Below, one piece after another: positions 7,771 to 16,187 of a stretch of 64,000 bases of DNA; the stretch's first letter is position 1, and each line of letters starts with the position of its first letter. The DNA is taken from the NCBI RefSeq assembly GCF_020783655.1, contig NZ_JAJGQH010000018.1, positions 62,001 through 126,000 of the forward strand, read 5' to 3'. Position numbers and translations under genes: made by a program. A model generated the notes under the pieces. It worked only from the letters and a program-made list of their open reading frames with translations. It ran no database searches and was not told the origin of the DNA. This DNA comes from Xanthomonas melonis (GTDB taxonomy: Bacteria > Pseudomonadota > Gammaproteobacteria > Xanthomonadales > Xanthomonadaceae).

Positions 7771-10700
7771 ATGACCAGTACCGCTGCACTTTCCTCTCCC
7801 GACTCTGCCAACACGCCGGAGCTCGGCCGAGTGGATGCGGACTACACGCTGGAACATAAGTACACGCGCGCCGATGGCCGCATCTATCTGTCGGGCGTGC
7901 AGGCGCTGGTGCGGCTGCCCTTGATGCAGCGTCTGCGCGATCAGGCCGCCGGCCTGGACACCGCCGGCTTCGTCAGCGGCTACCGCGGCAGCCCGCTGGG
8001 CGGGCTGGACCTGGAGTTGTGGCGCGCACGCAAGCATCTGGAGGCGTCCCGGGTGACCTTCACACCCGGCCTCAACGAGGACCTGGCCGCCACCATGGTC
8101 TGGGGCACCCAGCAGACCAACCTGTTCCCCGGCGCGAAAGTGCAGGGCGTGTACGGCATGTGGTACGGCAAAGGGCCGGGCGTGGACCGCAGTGGCGACG
8201 TGTTCAAGCACGGCAATGCCGCCGGCACCTCGCCGTTTGGCGGCGTGCTGGCGCTGGCGGCCGACGACCACGCCTGCCGCAGCTCGACCCTGCCGCACGG
8301 GTCGGAAGACGAATTCGTCAGCGCGATGATGCCCATCCTCAATCCGGCCGGGGTCCAGGACATCCTGGAGATGGGCCTGCTGGGCTGGGCGATGAGCCGC
8401 TACACCGGGCGCTGGATCGGCTTCAAGACCATCGCCGAGACGGTGGAGTCCTCCGCGTCGGTCGAGGTGAATCCGTTCGCGCGCAGCATCGTGCTGCCGG
8501 AGGACTTCGCGCTGCCACCGGGTGGTTTGAGCATCCGTTGGCCGGACCCGCCGGTGGATCAGGAAATGCGCCTGCATCGCTATGCGGTAGCGGCCGCGCA
8601 GGCATTCGCACGCGCCAACGGCATCGACAAGGTGGTGCTGGATTGCCCGCAGGCACGGCTGGGCATCGTCACCACCGGCAAGAGCTACCTGGACGTATTG
8701 CAGGCACTGGAATACCTGGGCCTGGATGCGCGCGCCTGCGCGCAGATCGGCATCCGCGTCTACAAGGTCGGCATGACCTGGCCGCTGGAACCGCTGGGCA
8801 TCGGCGCGTTCGCGCGCGGGCTGCAAGACATCGTGGTGGTGGAAGAGAAGAAGGCCTTCATCGAGCGCCAGATGAAGGAGCTGTTCTACAACTGGCCAGC
8901 CAGCGCGGGCGCGCGGCCGAGCATCGTCGGCAAGTACGACGAGCAAGGCGCCTGGATCCTGCCCTCCACCGGCGAGCTGACCCCGGCCACCATTGCCGCG
9001 GTGATCGGCAAGCGCATCCTGCGCCTGCTGCAGACGAGCACGGTCGATACCGAATCGATCGAGCAGCGCTTGCGCTGGATGGAAGCCAAGGAAGCGGAGA
9101 TGGCGCTGCCACGGGCGCAGTTCCCGCGCGTGCCGCATTACTGCTCCGGATGCCCACACAACACCTCTACCGCGGTACCGGAAGGTTCGCGTGCGCTGGG
9201 CGGCATCGGCTGCCATTACATGGTGACGTGGATGAATCGCGCCACCGACACCTTCACGCACATGGGCGGCGAAGGGGTGACGTGGTCGGGGCAGGCGCCG
9301 TTCACCGACACGCCGCACGTGTTCCAGAACCTGGGCGACGGCACCTATTTCCACAGCGGCTCGCTGGCGATCCGGCAGTCGGTGGCCACCGGCGTCAACA
9401 TCACCTACAAGATCCTCTACAACGATGCGGTGGCGATGACCGGCGGGCAGCCGGTGGACGGCACGCTCACCGTGCCCGATATCGCCCACCAGCTGCGTGC
9501 CGAAGGCATCCACGAGATCGTGGTGGTCAGCGACGACATCGGCAAGTGGACGCGGCGACGCGACCTGTTTCCTGCCGAGGTCGCATTTCATGATCGTGGC
9601 GAACTGGACGCGGTGCAGCAGCATCTGCGCACCGTCAAGGGCGTGTCGATCCTGATCTTCGACCAGACCTGCGCCACCGAAAAGCGCCGCCGCCGCAAGC
9701 GCGGCAAGCTCATCGACCCGCCCAAGCGGGTGATGATCAACTCGCTGGTGTGCGAAGGCTGTGGCGACTGCGGCGAGAAGAGTTTCTGCGTATCGGTGCT
9801 GCCGAAGGAGACCGAGTTCGGGCGCAAGCGCCAGATCGACCAGTCCAACTGCAACAAGGACTATTCCTGCGTGTCGGGCTTTTGCCCGAGCTTCGTCACC
9901 GTGCATGGCGGTGCGCCACGCAAGGGCAAGCAACGCGACGCCAGCGCATTGCTGGAGGCACTGCCTGCGCCGCCACAACGCACGACGCTGGAACAACCCT
10001 GGAACATCCTGATCACCGGCGTTGGCGGTACCGGCGTGGTGACCATCGGCGCCTTGCTGGGCATGGCAGGGCATCTGGAGGGCAAGGGCGCCACGGTGCT
10101 GGACCAGACCGGCCTGGCGCAGAAAGGCGGCGCGGTGACCACGCATATCCGTATCGCCCGCCGGCCCGACGATATCCACGCGGTGCGCATCGCTGCCGGC
10201 GAAGCGGATCTGGTGCTGGGTTGCGACATGGTGGTGGTCAACGATTACTGGGCCTTGTCCAAGGTGCGCGACGGCCGTACCCAGGTGGTGCTCAACACCT
10301 ATGAGGCGATGCCGGGCACGTTCACCACCCAGCCGGACCTGCAGTTCCCCGCCGCGCAGATCATCGCCGGCGTGCGTACCGCACTGGGTGGGCGCGAGCC
10401 GTTGCTGCTGGATGCCACGCAACTGGCCACCGCCCTGCTGGGCGATGCCATCGCCAGCAACCTGTTCGTGCTGGGCTATGCCTGGCAACACGGGTTGGTG
10501 CCGTTGTCGCATGCGGCGCTGATGCGTGCGATCGAGCTCAATGGCGCCGCCATTGCGATGAATCGGCAGGCCTTCGCCTGGGGCCGCCTGGCGGCGATCG
10601 ATCTGCCGGCAGTGCAACGCGCCGCGGGCATGGCTGGCGCCGGCATGCCGGCACACCTGCACGGCGATACGCCCGCGGCACGTGCGCCGGGGAGTTGGGA

Positions 10701-11478
10701 GGAGCACGATCTCAGCGGCCAGAGCGCACCGCGCGCGTTGCCGCAGACCGATGGCGGCACGCTGCATGGCGACGTCGCTGCACCGGCCGCTCCGCTCGAC
10801 GACGAGCAGCTGGCGCACTCGCTGGACGAGGCCATCGCGCGTCGCGTCGCGTTTCTGACCGACTATCAGGATGCGGCCTACGCGCAGCGTTACCGCGCGT
10901 TGATCGAGCGCGTGCGCAGCCACGAGGCGCAACGCGTGCCCGGCAGCAGCGCGCTGACCGAAGCGGTCGCCCGTTACGCCTTCAAGCTGATGGCCTACAA
11001 GGACGAATACGAAGTGGCGCGGCTCTACACGCGTGGCGATTTCCAGCGCCGGTTGCAGCAGCAGTTCGAAGGCGACTACACGCTGCGCTTCCATCTGGCG
11101 CCGCCGTTGCTGGCGAAAAAGGACGCGCATGGCAATCTGATCAAGCGCGAATACGGGCCATGGATGTTCACTGCCTTCAAGCTGCTGGCACGGCTGAAGT
11201 TCCTGCGCGGTGGCAAGCTCGACGTGTTCGGCTACACCGCCGAGCGGCGCGGCGAACGCCAGTTGATCGTCGACTACCTCGCCACGGTGGAGCTGTTGCT
11301 GGAACGCCTGGATGCCGACAACGTGGGCCTGGCCGCGCAGATCGCCAGCATTCCGGAACACATCCGTGGCTACGGCCATGTCAAGCATGCGCACCTGCAG
11401 GAAGCCAAGGCACGCGAAGCCGCGCTGCTGGCGCAGTGGCGCAATCCGAAGGCGTTGCACGTGGTGCAGACGGCTTGA
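7771..11478 (+). CDS. Single-chain indolepyruvate (2-oxoacid):ferredoxin oxidoreductase
   Basis: A 1235-residue fusion of the IorA and IorB functions. It begins with a pyruvate:ferredoxin oxidoreductase N-terminal domain (GYRGSPLGGLD, about residues 70-80). A thiamine-diphosphate-binding domain around residues 450-620 follows, with THMGGEG and the NDAVAMTGGQ block. A cysteine cluster beginning at residue 661 (VCEGCGDCGEKSFC, then NCNKDY and a further CVSGFC) fits iron-sulfur ligands. The gamma-type domain with GVGGTGVVTIG starts near residue 748, and the C-terminus resembles DUF6537. The family decarboxylates aryl or branched 2-oxoacids to acyl-CoA with ferredoxin as acceptor. The frame is open from 7663, but ATG at 7771 gives the conserved start. 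No ferredoxin gene is adjacent. Confidence 0.88.
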   Translation: MTSTAALSSPDSANTPELGRVDADYTLEHKYTRADGRIYLSGVQALVRLPLMQRLRDQAAGLDTAGFVSGYRGSPLGGLDLELWRARKHLEASRVTFTPGLNEDLAATMVWGTQQTNLFPGAKVQGVYGMWYGKGPGVDRSGDVFKHGNAAGTSPFGGVLALAADDHACRSSTLPHGSEDEFVSAMMPILNPAGVQDILEMGLLGWAMSRYTGRWIGFKTIAETVESSASVEVNPFARSIVLPEDFALPPGGLSIRWPDPPVDQEMRLHRYAVAAAQAFARANGIDKVVLDCPQARLGIVTTGKSYLDVLQALEYLGLDARACAQIGIRVYKVGMTWPLEPLGIGAFARGLQDIVVVEEKKAFIERQMKELFYNWPASAGARPSIVGKYDEQGAWILPSTGELTPATIAAVIGKRILRLLQTSTVDTESIEQRLRWMEAKEAEMALPRAQFPRVPHYCSGCPHNTSTAVPEGSRALGGIGCHYMVTWMNRATDTFTHMGGEGVTWSGQAPFTDTPHVFQNLGDGTYFHSGSLAIRQSVATGVNITYKILYNDAVAMTGGQPVDGTLTVPDIAHQLRAEGIHEIVVVSDDIGKWTRRRDLFPAEVAFHDRGELDAVQQHLRTVKGVSILIFDQTCATEKRRRRKRGKLIDPPKRVMINSLVCEGCGDCGEKSFCVSVLPKETEFGRKRQIDQSNCNKDYSCVSGFCPSFVTVHGGAPRKGKQRDASALLEALPAPPQRTTLEQPWNILITGVGGTGVVTIGALLGMAGHLEGKGATVLDQTGLAQKGGAVTTHIRIARRPDDIHAVRIAAGEADLVLGCDMVVVNDYWALSKVRDGRTQVVLNTYEAMPGTFTTQPDLQFPAAQIIAGVRTALGGREPLLLDATQLATALLGDAIASNLFVLGYAWQHGLVPLSHAALMRAIELNGAAIAMNRQAFAWGRLAAIDLPAVQRAAGMAGAGMPAHLHGDTPAARAPGSWEEHDLSGQSAPRALPQTDGGTLHGDVAAPAAPLDDEQLAHSLDEAIARRVAFLTDYQDAAYAQRYRALIERVRSHEAQRVPGSSALTEAVARYAFKLMAYKDEYEVARLYTRGDFQRRLQQQFEGDYTLRFHLAPPLLAKKDAHGNLIKREYGPWMFTAFKLLARLKFLRGGKLDVFGYTAERRGERQLIVDYLATVELLLERLDADNVGLAAQIASIPEHIRGYGHVKHAHLQEAKAREAALLAQWRNPKALHVVQTA

Positions 11479-11484
11479 TGTCGG

Positions 11485-11517
11485 CGAACGATGATATTTG
11501 ATTGATGTCATCGTTCG
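11485..11517. terminator. Perfect 10-bp inverted repeat after the oxidoreductase gene
   Basis: CGAACGATGA (11485-11494) is followed after 13 bases by its exact reverse complement (11508-11517). It starts seven bases after the stop codon of the oxidoreductase, so it is a natural position for an RNA hairpin that ends or protects the transcript. No T-run follows, so it could equally be a binding site belonging to the hip promoter region. Confidence 0.45.
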
Positions 11518-11578
11518 ACTACATTTCTGGGGTTTGATCGGCTGCGGGGCGGATTGACGTGCCGATGTAACCGATTGG

Positions 11579-11618
11579 CGACATTGCGCAAATGTCGTCG
11601 ATCGCTTACATTATAGCC
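11579..11618 (+). promoter_or_regulatory. hipBA promoter with overlapping operator, probably leaderless
   Basis: A sigma-70-like pair TTGCGC (11584-11589) and TACATT (11607-11612) is separated by 17 bases. This would place the transcription start at or next to the hipB ATG (11619), so the message may lack a leader. CGACATT (11579-11585) and AATGTCG (11591-11597) form a perfect 7-bp inverted repeat over the -35 box, a fitting autorepression site for HipB. All of this is read from sequence; binding is inferred from the family habit of self-repression. Confidence 0.55.
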
Positions 11619-12239
11619 ATGGATACTGCCCGCACTCCCTCCGATGTCGGCAACATCATCCGCGCCAGGCGCAAACGCCTGGGCTGGGATCAGGCTCGCC
11701 TGGCCCACGAAATCGGCGTGAGCCGGCAATGGATCGTCGATATCGAAAAAGGCAAGCCGCGCGCGGAGCTGCAGCTGATCCTACGCGCGCTGCAGGCGCT
11801 GGGGCTGGAGTTGATGCTGGGCCCGAGCGCTGCTCAGGTTCCGCCGGTGAATGCGCCTGATGGCGGCACCCTGACACCGATCGATCTCGACGCGATCATT
11901 GAACACAACCGGTCCAATTCACGATTGGGAACGAATGTTCTCAATGCGTTCAACAACAACATCTTCGAGAATCAATTCTCCTCGCTCGATCGGCCGAAAA
12001 ACACCGGCTTGCATGGACCATTCTCGGCAACGGATGCTTTAAAACAGTCTCCGGCGCAGGCAGCATCGGCAGCAGCCCTGAATCACTATTCCTCGATGGT
12101 CGATGCGCCAAATGAAAGAAATTTGGTGAGTGAGCCGCTGCAAAAGCAGTTTCCCGCGCTTGATCGTCCGAAGATTGGCCAGACAACGAAAATGCCCAGG
12201 GTTAGATCGACATCTTCTAAAAAGAAGGGCGATCCGTGA
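11619..12239 (+). CDS. hipB: HipB-type antitoxin / XRE regulator with long C-terminal tail
   Basis: A 206-residue protein. Residues about 8-65 form a Cro/CI helix-turn-helix (IIRARRKRLGWDQARLAHEIG, recognition helix SRQWIVDIEKGK). This neutralises HipA and represses the operon in known pairs. Classical HipB is about 90 residues; here some 120 residues of polar, Asn/Ser/Gln-rich sequence follow. A repeated QFSSLDRPK / QFPALDRPK motif lies in that tail, and the coding DNA is clearly less GC-rich. I chose ATG at 11619 over 11592 because the promoter pair lies between them. Its TGA overlaps the GTG of hipA. Confidence 0.85.
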   Translation: MDTARTPSDVGNIIRARRKRLGWDQARLAHEIGVSRQWIVDIEKGKPRAELQLILRALQALGLELMLGPSAAQVPPVNAPDGGTLTPIDLDAIIEHNRSNSRLGTNVLNAFNNNIFENQFSSLDRPKNTGLHGPFSATDALKQSPAQAASAAALNHYSSMVDAPNERNLVSEPLQKQFPALDRPKIGQTTKMPRVRSTSSKKKGDP

Positions 12240-13513
12240 GACTGGTCGCGCTGATCGAAAATCAGGTGATCGGCCATCTGGCGTCCGGCCCGCATGGGCA
12301 TCCACGATTCACCTACGCGCCGGACTGGCAGCAATCGAAAAGTGCGATACCGCTGTCGTTGAACCTTCCCCTCAGCAAGGAGCATCACCCGACCGAGGCG
12401 GTCAGTGCAGTGCTGTGGGGCCTGCTGCCAGACAACGAAGCCACCTTGCAACGCTGGGCCTCCAGGTTCCAGGTTTCGCCGCGCAATCCGCTCGCCCTGT
12501 TGTCGCACGTCGGCGAGGATTGCGCCGGTGCGGTGCAGTTCGTCACCGAGGCCAGGCTCGAGGATGTGCTATCCGGCGCCAGCGATGGCATCGAACCGCT
12601 CACCGATGACGAACTGGAAGCACGCTTGCGCAGGCTGCGCCAGGATGTCGGTGCAGCGCGCCAGGTCGATGACGTCGGTCAGTTCAGCCTGGCCGGTGCC
12701 CAGGCCAAGATCGCCCTGCTGCACGATGGCCAGCAGTGGGCCATCCCGGCTGGGCGCATCCCAACCACACATATCCTCAAACCACCGAGTGGCGAGTACG
12801 ACGGATTCGTCGAGAACGAGCTTTTCTGCCTGCGCCTGGCGCGCAGTATCGGTCTGCCCACCGCAGCCGCCCAAGCGCTGCGCGTCGGCGCTGAAACCGC
12901 CATTTGCGTCAAACGTTACGACCGCATCCCTGTTGACGGAGTGCTGCTGCGCATCCACCAGGAAGATACCTGTCAGGCGCTGGGGGTGATGCCGCACATC
13001 AAGTATCAGAACCAGGGCGGTCCTGGGGTGGAGGCGATCTCACAACTCTTGTGGACGCACTCGTCGCAACCGCGGCAAGACGTCGAAACCCTGTTCCAGG
13101 CCCTGGTCTTCAATTACCTGATCGGCGGCACCGATGCGCATGCGAAGAACTATTCGCTGCTGCTCGGCCAACACCGGCAGGTCCGGTTGGCGCCGTTGTA
13201 CGACCTTTCCAGCGCCCTGCCGTATCCGCAGCTGCAACAGCGCAAACTCAAGATGGCGATGAGCATCGGCAGTCATTATCGCTGGTGGGACATCCGTCCA
13301 AGCGACTGGATGCGGGTCGCCGGCACATTGCGCCTGGATGCATCTGAGTGCCTTGCATGGATGCGCTGGACCGTCAGCGCCCTGCCCGATCGAGCGCAGG
13401 AACTGCTTGCCGAGCTTTCGCGGGAAGGCCTTGCGCACCCGGTCCTGAATGTCTTGGTGGGAGAAATTGCAGGCGCATGCAGCCGCCTGTGCAAGTTGTT
13501 GCCGTCGGGTTGA
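12236..13513 (+). CDS. hipA: HipA toxin, serine/threonine kinase
   Basis: A 425-residue protein with all key HipA elements. The autophosphorylation/P-loop serine is in SLAGAQAK (S151), the ATP lysine in HILKPP (K182), and the VENELFCLRLA helix and HQEDTCQALG motif follow. The catalytic loop GGTDAHAKNYS contains D300, K304 and N305, and the metal-binding aspartate is in LYDLSSA (D323). HipA kinases phosphorylate aminoacyl-tRNA synthetases (GltX in E. coli) and cause growth arrest or persistence. The start is GTG overlapping the hipB stop (GTGA). No frameshift or missing residue is seen, so the toxin should be active. Confidence 0.9.
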   Translation: MRLVALIENQVIGHLASGPHGHPRFTYAPDWQQSKSAIPLSLNLPLSKEHHPTEAVSAVLWGLLPDNEATLQRWASRFQVSPRNPLALLSHVGEDCAGAVQFVTEARLEDVLSGASDGIEPLTDDELEARLRRLRQDVGAARQVDDVGQFSLAGAQAKIALLHDGQQWAIPAGRIPTTHILKPPSGEYDGFVENELFCLRLARSIGLPTAAAQALRVGAETAICVKRYDRIPVDGVLLRIHQEDTCQALGVMPHIKYQNQGGPGVEAISQLLWTHSSQPRQDVETLFQALVFNYLIGGTDAHAKNYSLLLGQHRQVRLAPLYDLSSALPYPQLQQRKLKMAMSIGSHYRWWDIRPSDWMRVAGTLRLDASECLAWMRWTVSALPDRAQELLAELSREGLAHPVLNVLVGEIAGACSRLCKLLPSG

Positions 13514-13524
13514 TCCGTTCGATA

Positions 13525-13540
13525 CCGCCATACATGGCGG
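13525..13540. terminator. Short hairpin between convergent genes
   Basis: CCGCCAT and ATGGCGG form a compact palindrome in the 51-base gap between the convergent hipA and DUF3253 genes. There is no T-run, so a role as shared terminator is only plausible. Confidence 0.3.
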
Positions 13541-13564
13541 ATGGCGTCTCCAAGCGGCCGCGCA

Positions 13565-13843
13565 TCAATCGAAACGCGGCCCGCGCATCAGGCGAATCGG
13601 TCCGCGTGCGGAGGCAAGGCCCACGGTTCGCCCCTGCTGGGTGATGCGCACCAGACCCTTGCCCGCGGCGTCGGCGGCAACCGCGCGCACCCGCGGCATC
13701 AAGGCACGCCACACCGCCACGTCATCGCTCAGCGCGCGCGCAACGTCCGAAGGACAGATGGAGTGCTGCGGCTGCCGCTGTGCGAGCAGCTGCCGCATGA
13801 CCGCGACAATCTGCGCATCGGCCGGCTGCTGCGCGCTGGACAC
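13565..13843 (-). CDS. DUF3253 domain protein
   Basis: A 92-residue protein that is essentially one DUF3253 domain. The tell-tale segment is SICPSDVARAL followed by WRALMPRVRAVA and a basic strand VRITQQGR. The fold resembles a small winged helix, but no function is established. It follows egtD by only six bases on the same strand, so it is probably co-transcribed as the last gene of the egtB-egtD unit. A role in ergothioneine metabolism cannot be inferred from position alone. Confidence 0.75.
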   Translation of the reverse strand: MSSAQQPADAQIVAVMRQLLAQRQPQHSICPSDVARALSDDVAVWRALMPRVRAVAADAAGKGLVRITQQGRTVGLASARGPIRLMRGPRFD

Positions 13844-13849
13844 TTGCGC

Positions 13850-14836
13850 CTACAGCGGCCGCAACAAGCGCAGGCCGAACCAGTCCTTGGCATCGTTCCA
13901 GCCGTGGGTGACCTTGAGGCCGGCCGCGGCGGCGAGTTCGGCAAAGCGCGCATCGGTGTACTTGTAGCTGTATTCGACCTGCATCGCCTCGCCTTCGGCA
14001 AAGCCGAATTCCTGCCCGCCGACGTTTACGCGCTGGTCGCGCTGGCTGATCAGGAAGGTTTCGATACGTCCGCGTTCGCGCGCGTACACCGCATGGTGAC
14101 GGAAGCCGGCAAGATCGAAATCGCTGCCGATCTCGCGGTTGAGTCGCGCCAGCAGGTTCAAGGTGAACTCGGCGGTGACGCCTGCCGCATCGTTGTAGGC
14201 CGCTTCGATCAGCCTGGTGTCCTTGTCCAGATCGATACCGATCAACGCGCATCCATCGCTGCCCATGGTCTGGCGCATCGCGTCCATCAAGGCGATGGCA
14301 GCGGTATCGGTGAAATTGCCCAGCGTCGAGCCGGGGAAGAACACCAGGTGCCGGCGCGCGCGACGTTGCGCATCGGGTAGCCGCAACGGCTTGGTGAAGT
14401 CGGTGCACACCGGCAGCATCTGGATCTGCGGAAACTGCTGCGCCAGCCGTGCGGTGCTCTCCAGCAGCGCGGTGCGCGAAATCTCCAACGGTGTGTAAGC
14501 CACCACATCGCGCAGGCCCTGCAGCAGCAGTTCGGTCTTGCGACCGCTGCCGCTGCCGTACTCCACCACGTGCACGCTGGCGCCGATGGCCTGGGCGATC
14601 GACGGCATGCTGGTCTCCAGCAGCGCCAGCTCGGTGCCGGTGAGGTAGTACTCCGGCTGCCGGGTGATGGCTTCGAACAACTGCGAGCCGCGCGCATCGT
14701 AGAAATACTTGGATGGCAAGGTCTTGGGCGTCTGCGACAACCCGGCCAGGGCATCGGCGGTGATGTCGTCCGGCTGCGGACGCAGGTCGGTCAGCGCGGC
14801 ATGGGCGCGTTGCATGGCATGGGCGGCAGCGTTCAC
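13850..14836 (-). CDS. egtD: L-histidine N(alpha)-methyltransferase EgtD
   Basis: A 328-residue SAM-dependent methyltransferase. The family opening TLPSKYFYDARGSQLFEAIT lies near residues 39-58, and the glycine-rich SAM loop EYGSGSGRKT at 92-101. FFPGSTLGN and GIDLDKD blocks, typical of EgtD (DUF2260 family), follow. EgtD converts histidine to hercynine, the first step of ergothioneine synthesis. The start is GTG at 14836, overlapping the egtB stop as GTGA, so the two are translationally coupled. Together with egtB and the divergent lyase gene it forms the local ergothioneine set. Confidence 0.93.
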   Translation of the reverse strand: MNAAAHAMQRAHAALTDLRPQPDDITADALAGLSQTPKTLPSKYFYDARGSQLFEAITRQPEYYLTGTELALLETSMPSIAQAIGASVHVVEYGSGSGRKTELLLQGLRDVVAYTPLEISRTALLESTARLAQQFPQIQMLPVCTDFTKPLRLPDAQRRARRHLVFFPGSTLGNFTDTAAIALMDAMRQTMGSDGCALIGIDLDKDTRLIEAAYNDAAGVTAEFTLNLLARLNREIGSDFDLAGFRHHAVYARERGRIETFLISQRDQRVNVGGQEFGFAEGEAMQVEYSYKYTDARFAELAAAAGLKVTHGWNDAKDWFGLRLLRPL

Positions 14837-16116
14837 GGCAGATCCTTGGCAAGGCGCACGCCGGCGAACTGCCAGCGCGCATCGGAGGGAAAGAAGTTGC
14901 GATAACTGGCGCGCATGTGGCTGGACGGCGTGGCGCAGCTGCCGCCACGCAGCACCCACTGCGCGTTCATGAATTTGCCGTTGTATTCGCCCAGCGAACC
15001 GGGCCACGGTGCGAAACCCGGATACGGCAGGTACGCGCTGCCGGTCCACTCCCAGACATCGCCAAACAGTTGCTGCAGGCCGGTATCCACGGCCTGTGCG
15101 CCGCGCGGATGCAAGGCATCGCTGTCGACGAAATTGCCTTGCACCGGCATCCCGGCGGCGGCCAGCTCCCACTCGGCTTCGGTCGGCAGGCGCGCACCGG
15201 CCCAGCGTGCGAAGGCATCGGCCTCGAACAGGCTCAGGTGGCAGACCGGCGCATGCGGATCGCGTGCGCGCCAGCCATCCAGGGTGAACTCGCGCCCGTC
15301 CGTGTCCCAGTACAGCGGATGCTGCCAGCCTTGCGTCTGCACCATGGCCCAGCCATCGCTGAGCCAGGCTCCGGCGGTGCGATAGCCGCCATCGTCGACG
15401 AACTGCTGGAATTCGGCATTGCTGACCACGCGATTGGCCAGCGCATGTGCACCGACCAGCACACGATGGCGCGGGGATTCGTTGTCGTAGGCGAAGTGCT
15501 CGCTGTGCGGCCAGGAAGGCGCGCCGATTTCCGCGATCTGCTCGTCGCGTGCCTGCCAGCGCAGTGCGCTGCCGGCTGCACGCGGCGCATCGTGCCTGTC
15601 GCGATAGGCCGGCTGCAACGGATTGCTCCAGAGCGCGTGCTTGATATCGGTCAGCAGCAGCTCCTGGTGCTGTTGTTCGTGCTGAATGCCCAGCTGCACG
15701 ATGGTGCGGGCCTGCGCATCTAGCGCGCCATCGCGCAGGCGCAGTTGCATCTGGGTATCTATCGCCGCGCGGTAGTCACGCACCTGCTGCAACGACGGAC
15801 GCGACAGGACACCGCGACGCGCGCGTGCATGCATCGGGCCCACGCTCTGGTAGTAGCTGTTGAACAGGAAATCCCAGGCCGGATCGAAGACGCGATAGGC
15901 CGGATCGGCCTGCAACACGAACCGCTCGAAGAACCAGGTGGTATGTGCCAGATGCCATTTGCTAGGGCTGGCATCGGGCATGCTCTGCACCATCGCGTCT
16001 TCGGCGCTCAGGGGTGCGGCAAGGCGGTCGCTCAGCGCGCGGGTCTGCGCATAGCGTTCCAGCAGGCCGGGCTGCTGGTGCTGGCGGTCGACCAGCAAGG
16101 GTGAGAGTGCAGACAT
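14833..16116 (-). CDS. egtB: Ergothioneine biosynthesis sulfoxide synthase EgtB
   Basis: A 427-residue protein. The N-terminal DinB-like domain carries the non-heme iron ligands: H58 in WHLAHTTWFFE, and H146 and H150 in HEQQHQE. The C-terminal formylglycine-generating-enzyme-like domain ends with GDVWEWTGSAY and RGGSCAT blocks. EgtB couples hercynine to a thiol donor with oxygen. No EgtA (gamma-glutamylcysteine ligase) or EgtC (amidohydrolase) lies in the window, so the donor may be free cysteine or gamma-glutamylcysteine made elsewhere. The frame is open to 16239; ATG at 16116 (MSALSPLL) was chosen from the conserved N-terminus. Confidence 0.93.
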   Translation of the reverse strand: MSALSPLLVDRQHQQPGLLERYAQTRALSDRLAAPLSAEDAMVQSMPDASPSKWHLAHTTWFFERFVLQADPAYRVFDPAWDFLFNSYYQSVGPMHARARRGVLSRPSLQQVRDYRAAIDTQMQLRLRDGALDAQARTIVQLGIQHEQQHQELLLTDIKHALWSNPLQPAYRDRHDAPRAAGSALRWQARDEQIAEIGAPSWPHSEHFAYDNESPRHRVLVGAHALANRVVSNAEFQQFVDDGGYRTAGAWLSDGWAMVQTQGWQHPLYWDTDGREFTLDGWRARDPHAPVCHLSLFEADAFARWAGARLPTEAEWELAAAGMPVQGNFVDSDALHPRGAQAVDTGLQQLFGDVWEWTGSAYLPYPGFAPWPGSLGEYNGKFMNAQWVLRGGSCATPSSHMRASYRNFFPSDARWQFAGVRLAKDLP

Positions 16117-16187
16117 CGCCGTATGCTTGGGGAGCGCCTGTGAACGTGCCGTGTCGGCGCGGTGGCAGCTGGCGGTAAGCTGTACGC

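Noticed and set aside
7726..11511. 1261-residue open frame antisense to the oxidoreductase
   Set aside because: Composition is Arg/His/Gln/Ala-rich without motifs, as expected from the complement of a GC-rich gene. The plus strand encodes clear conserved domains.
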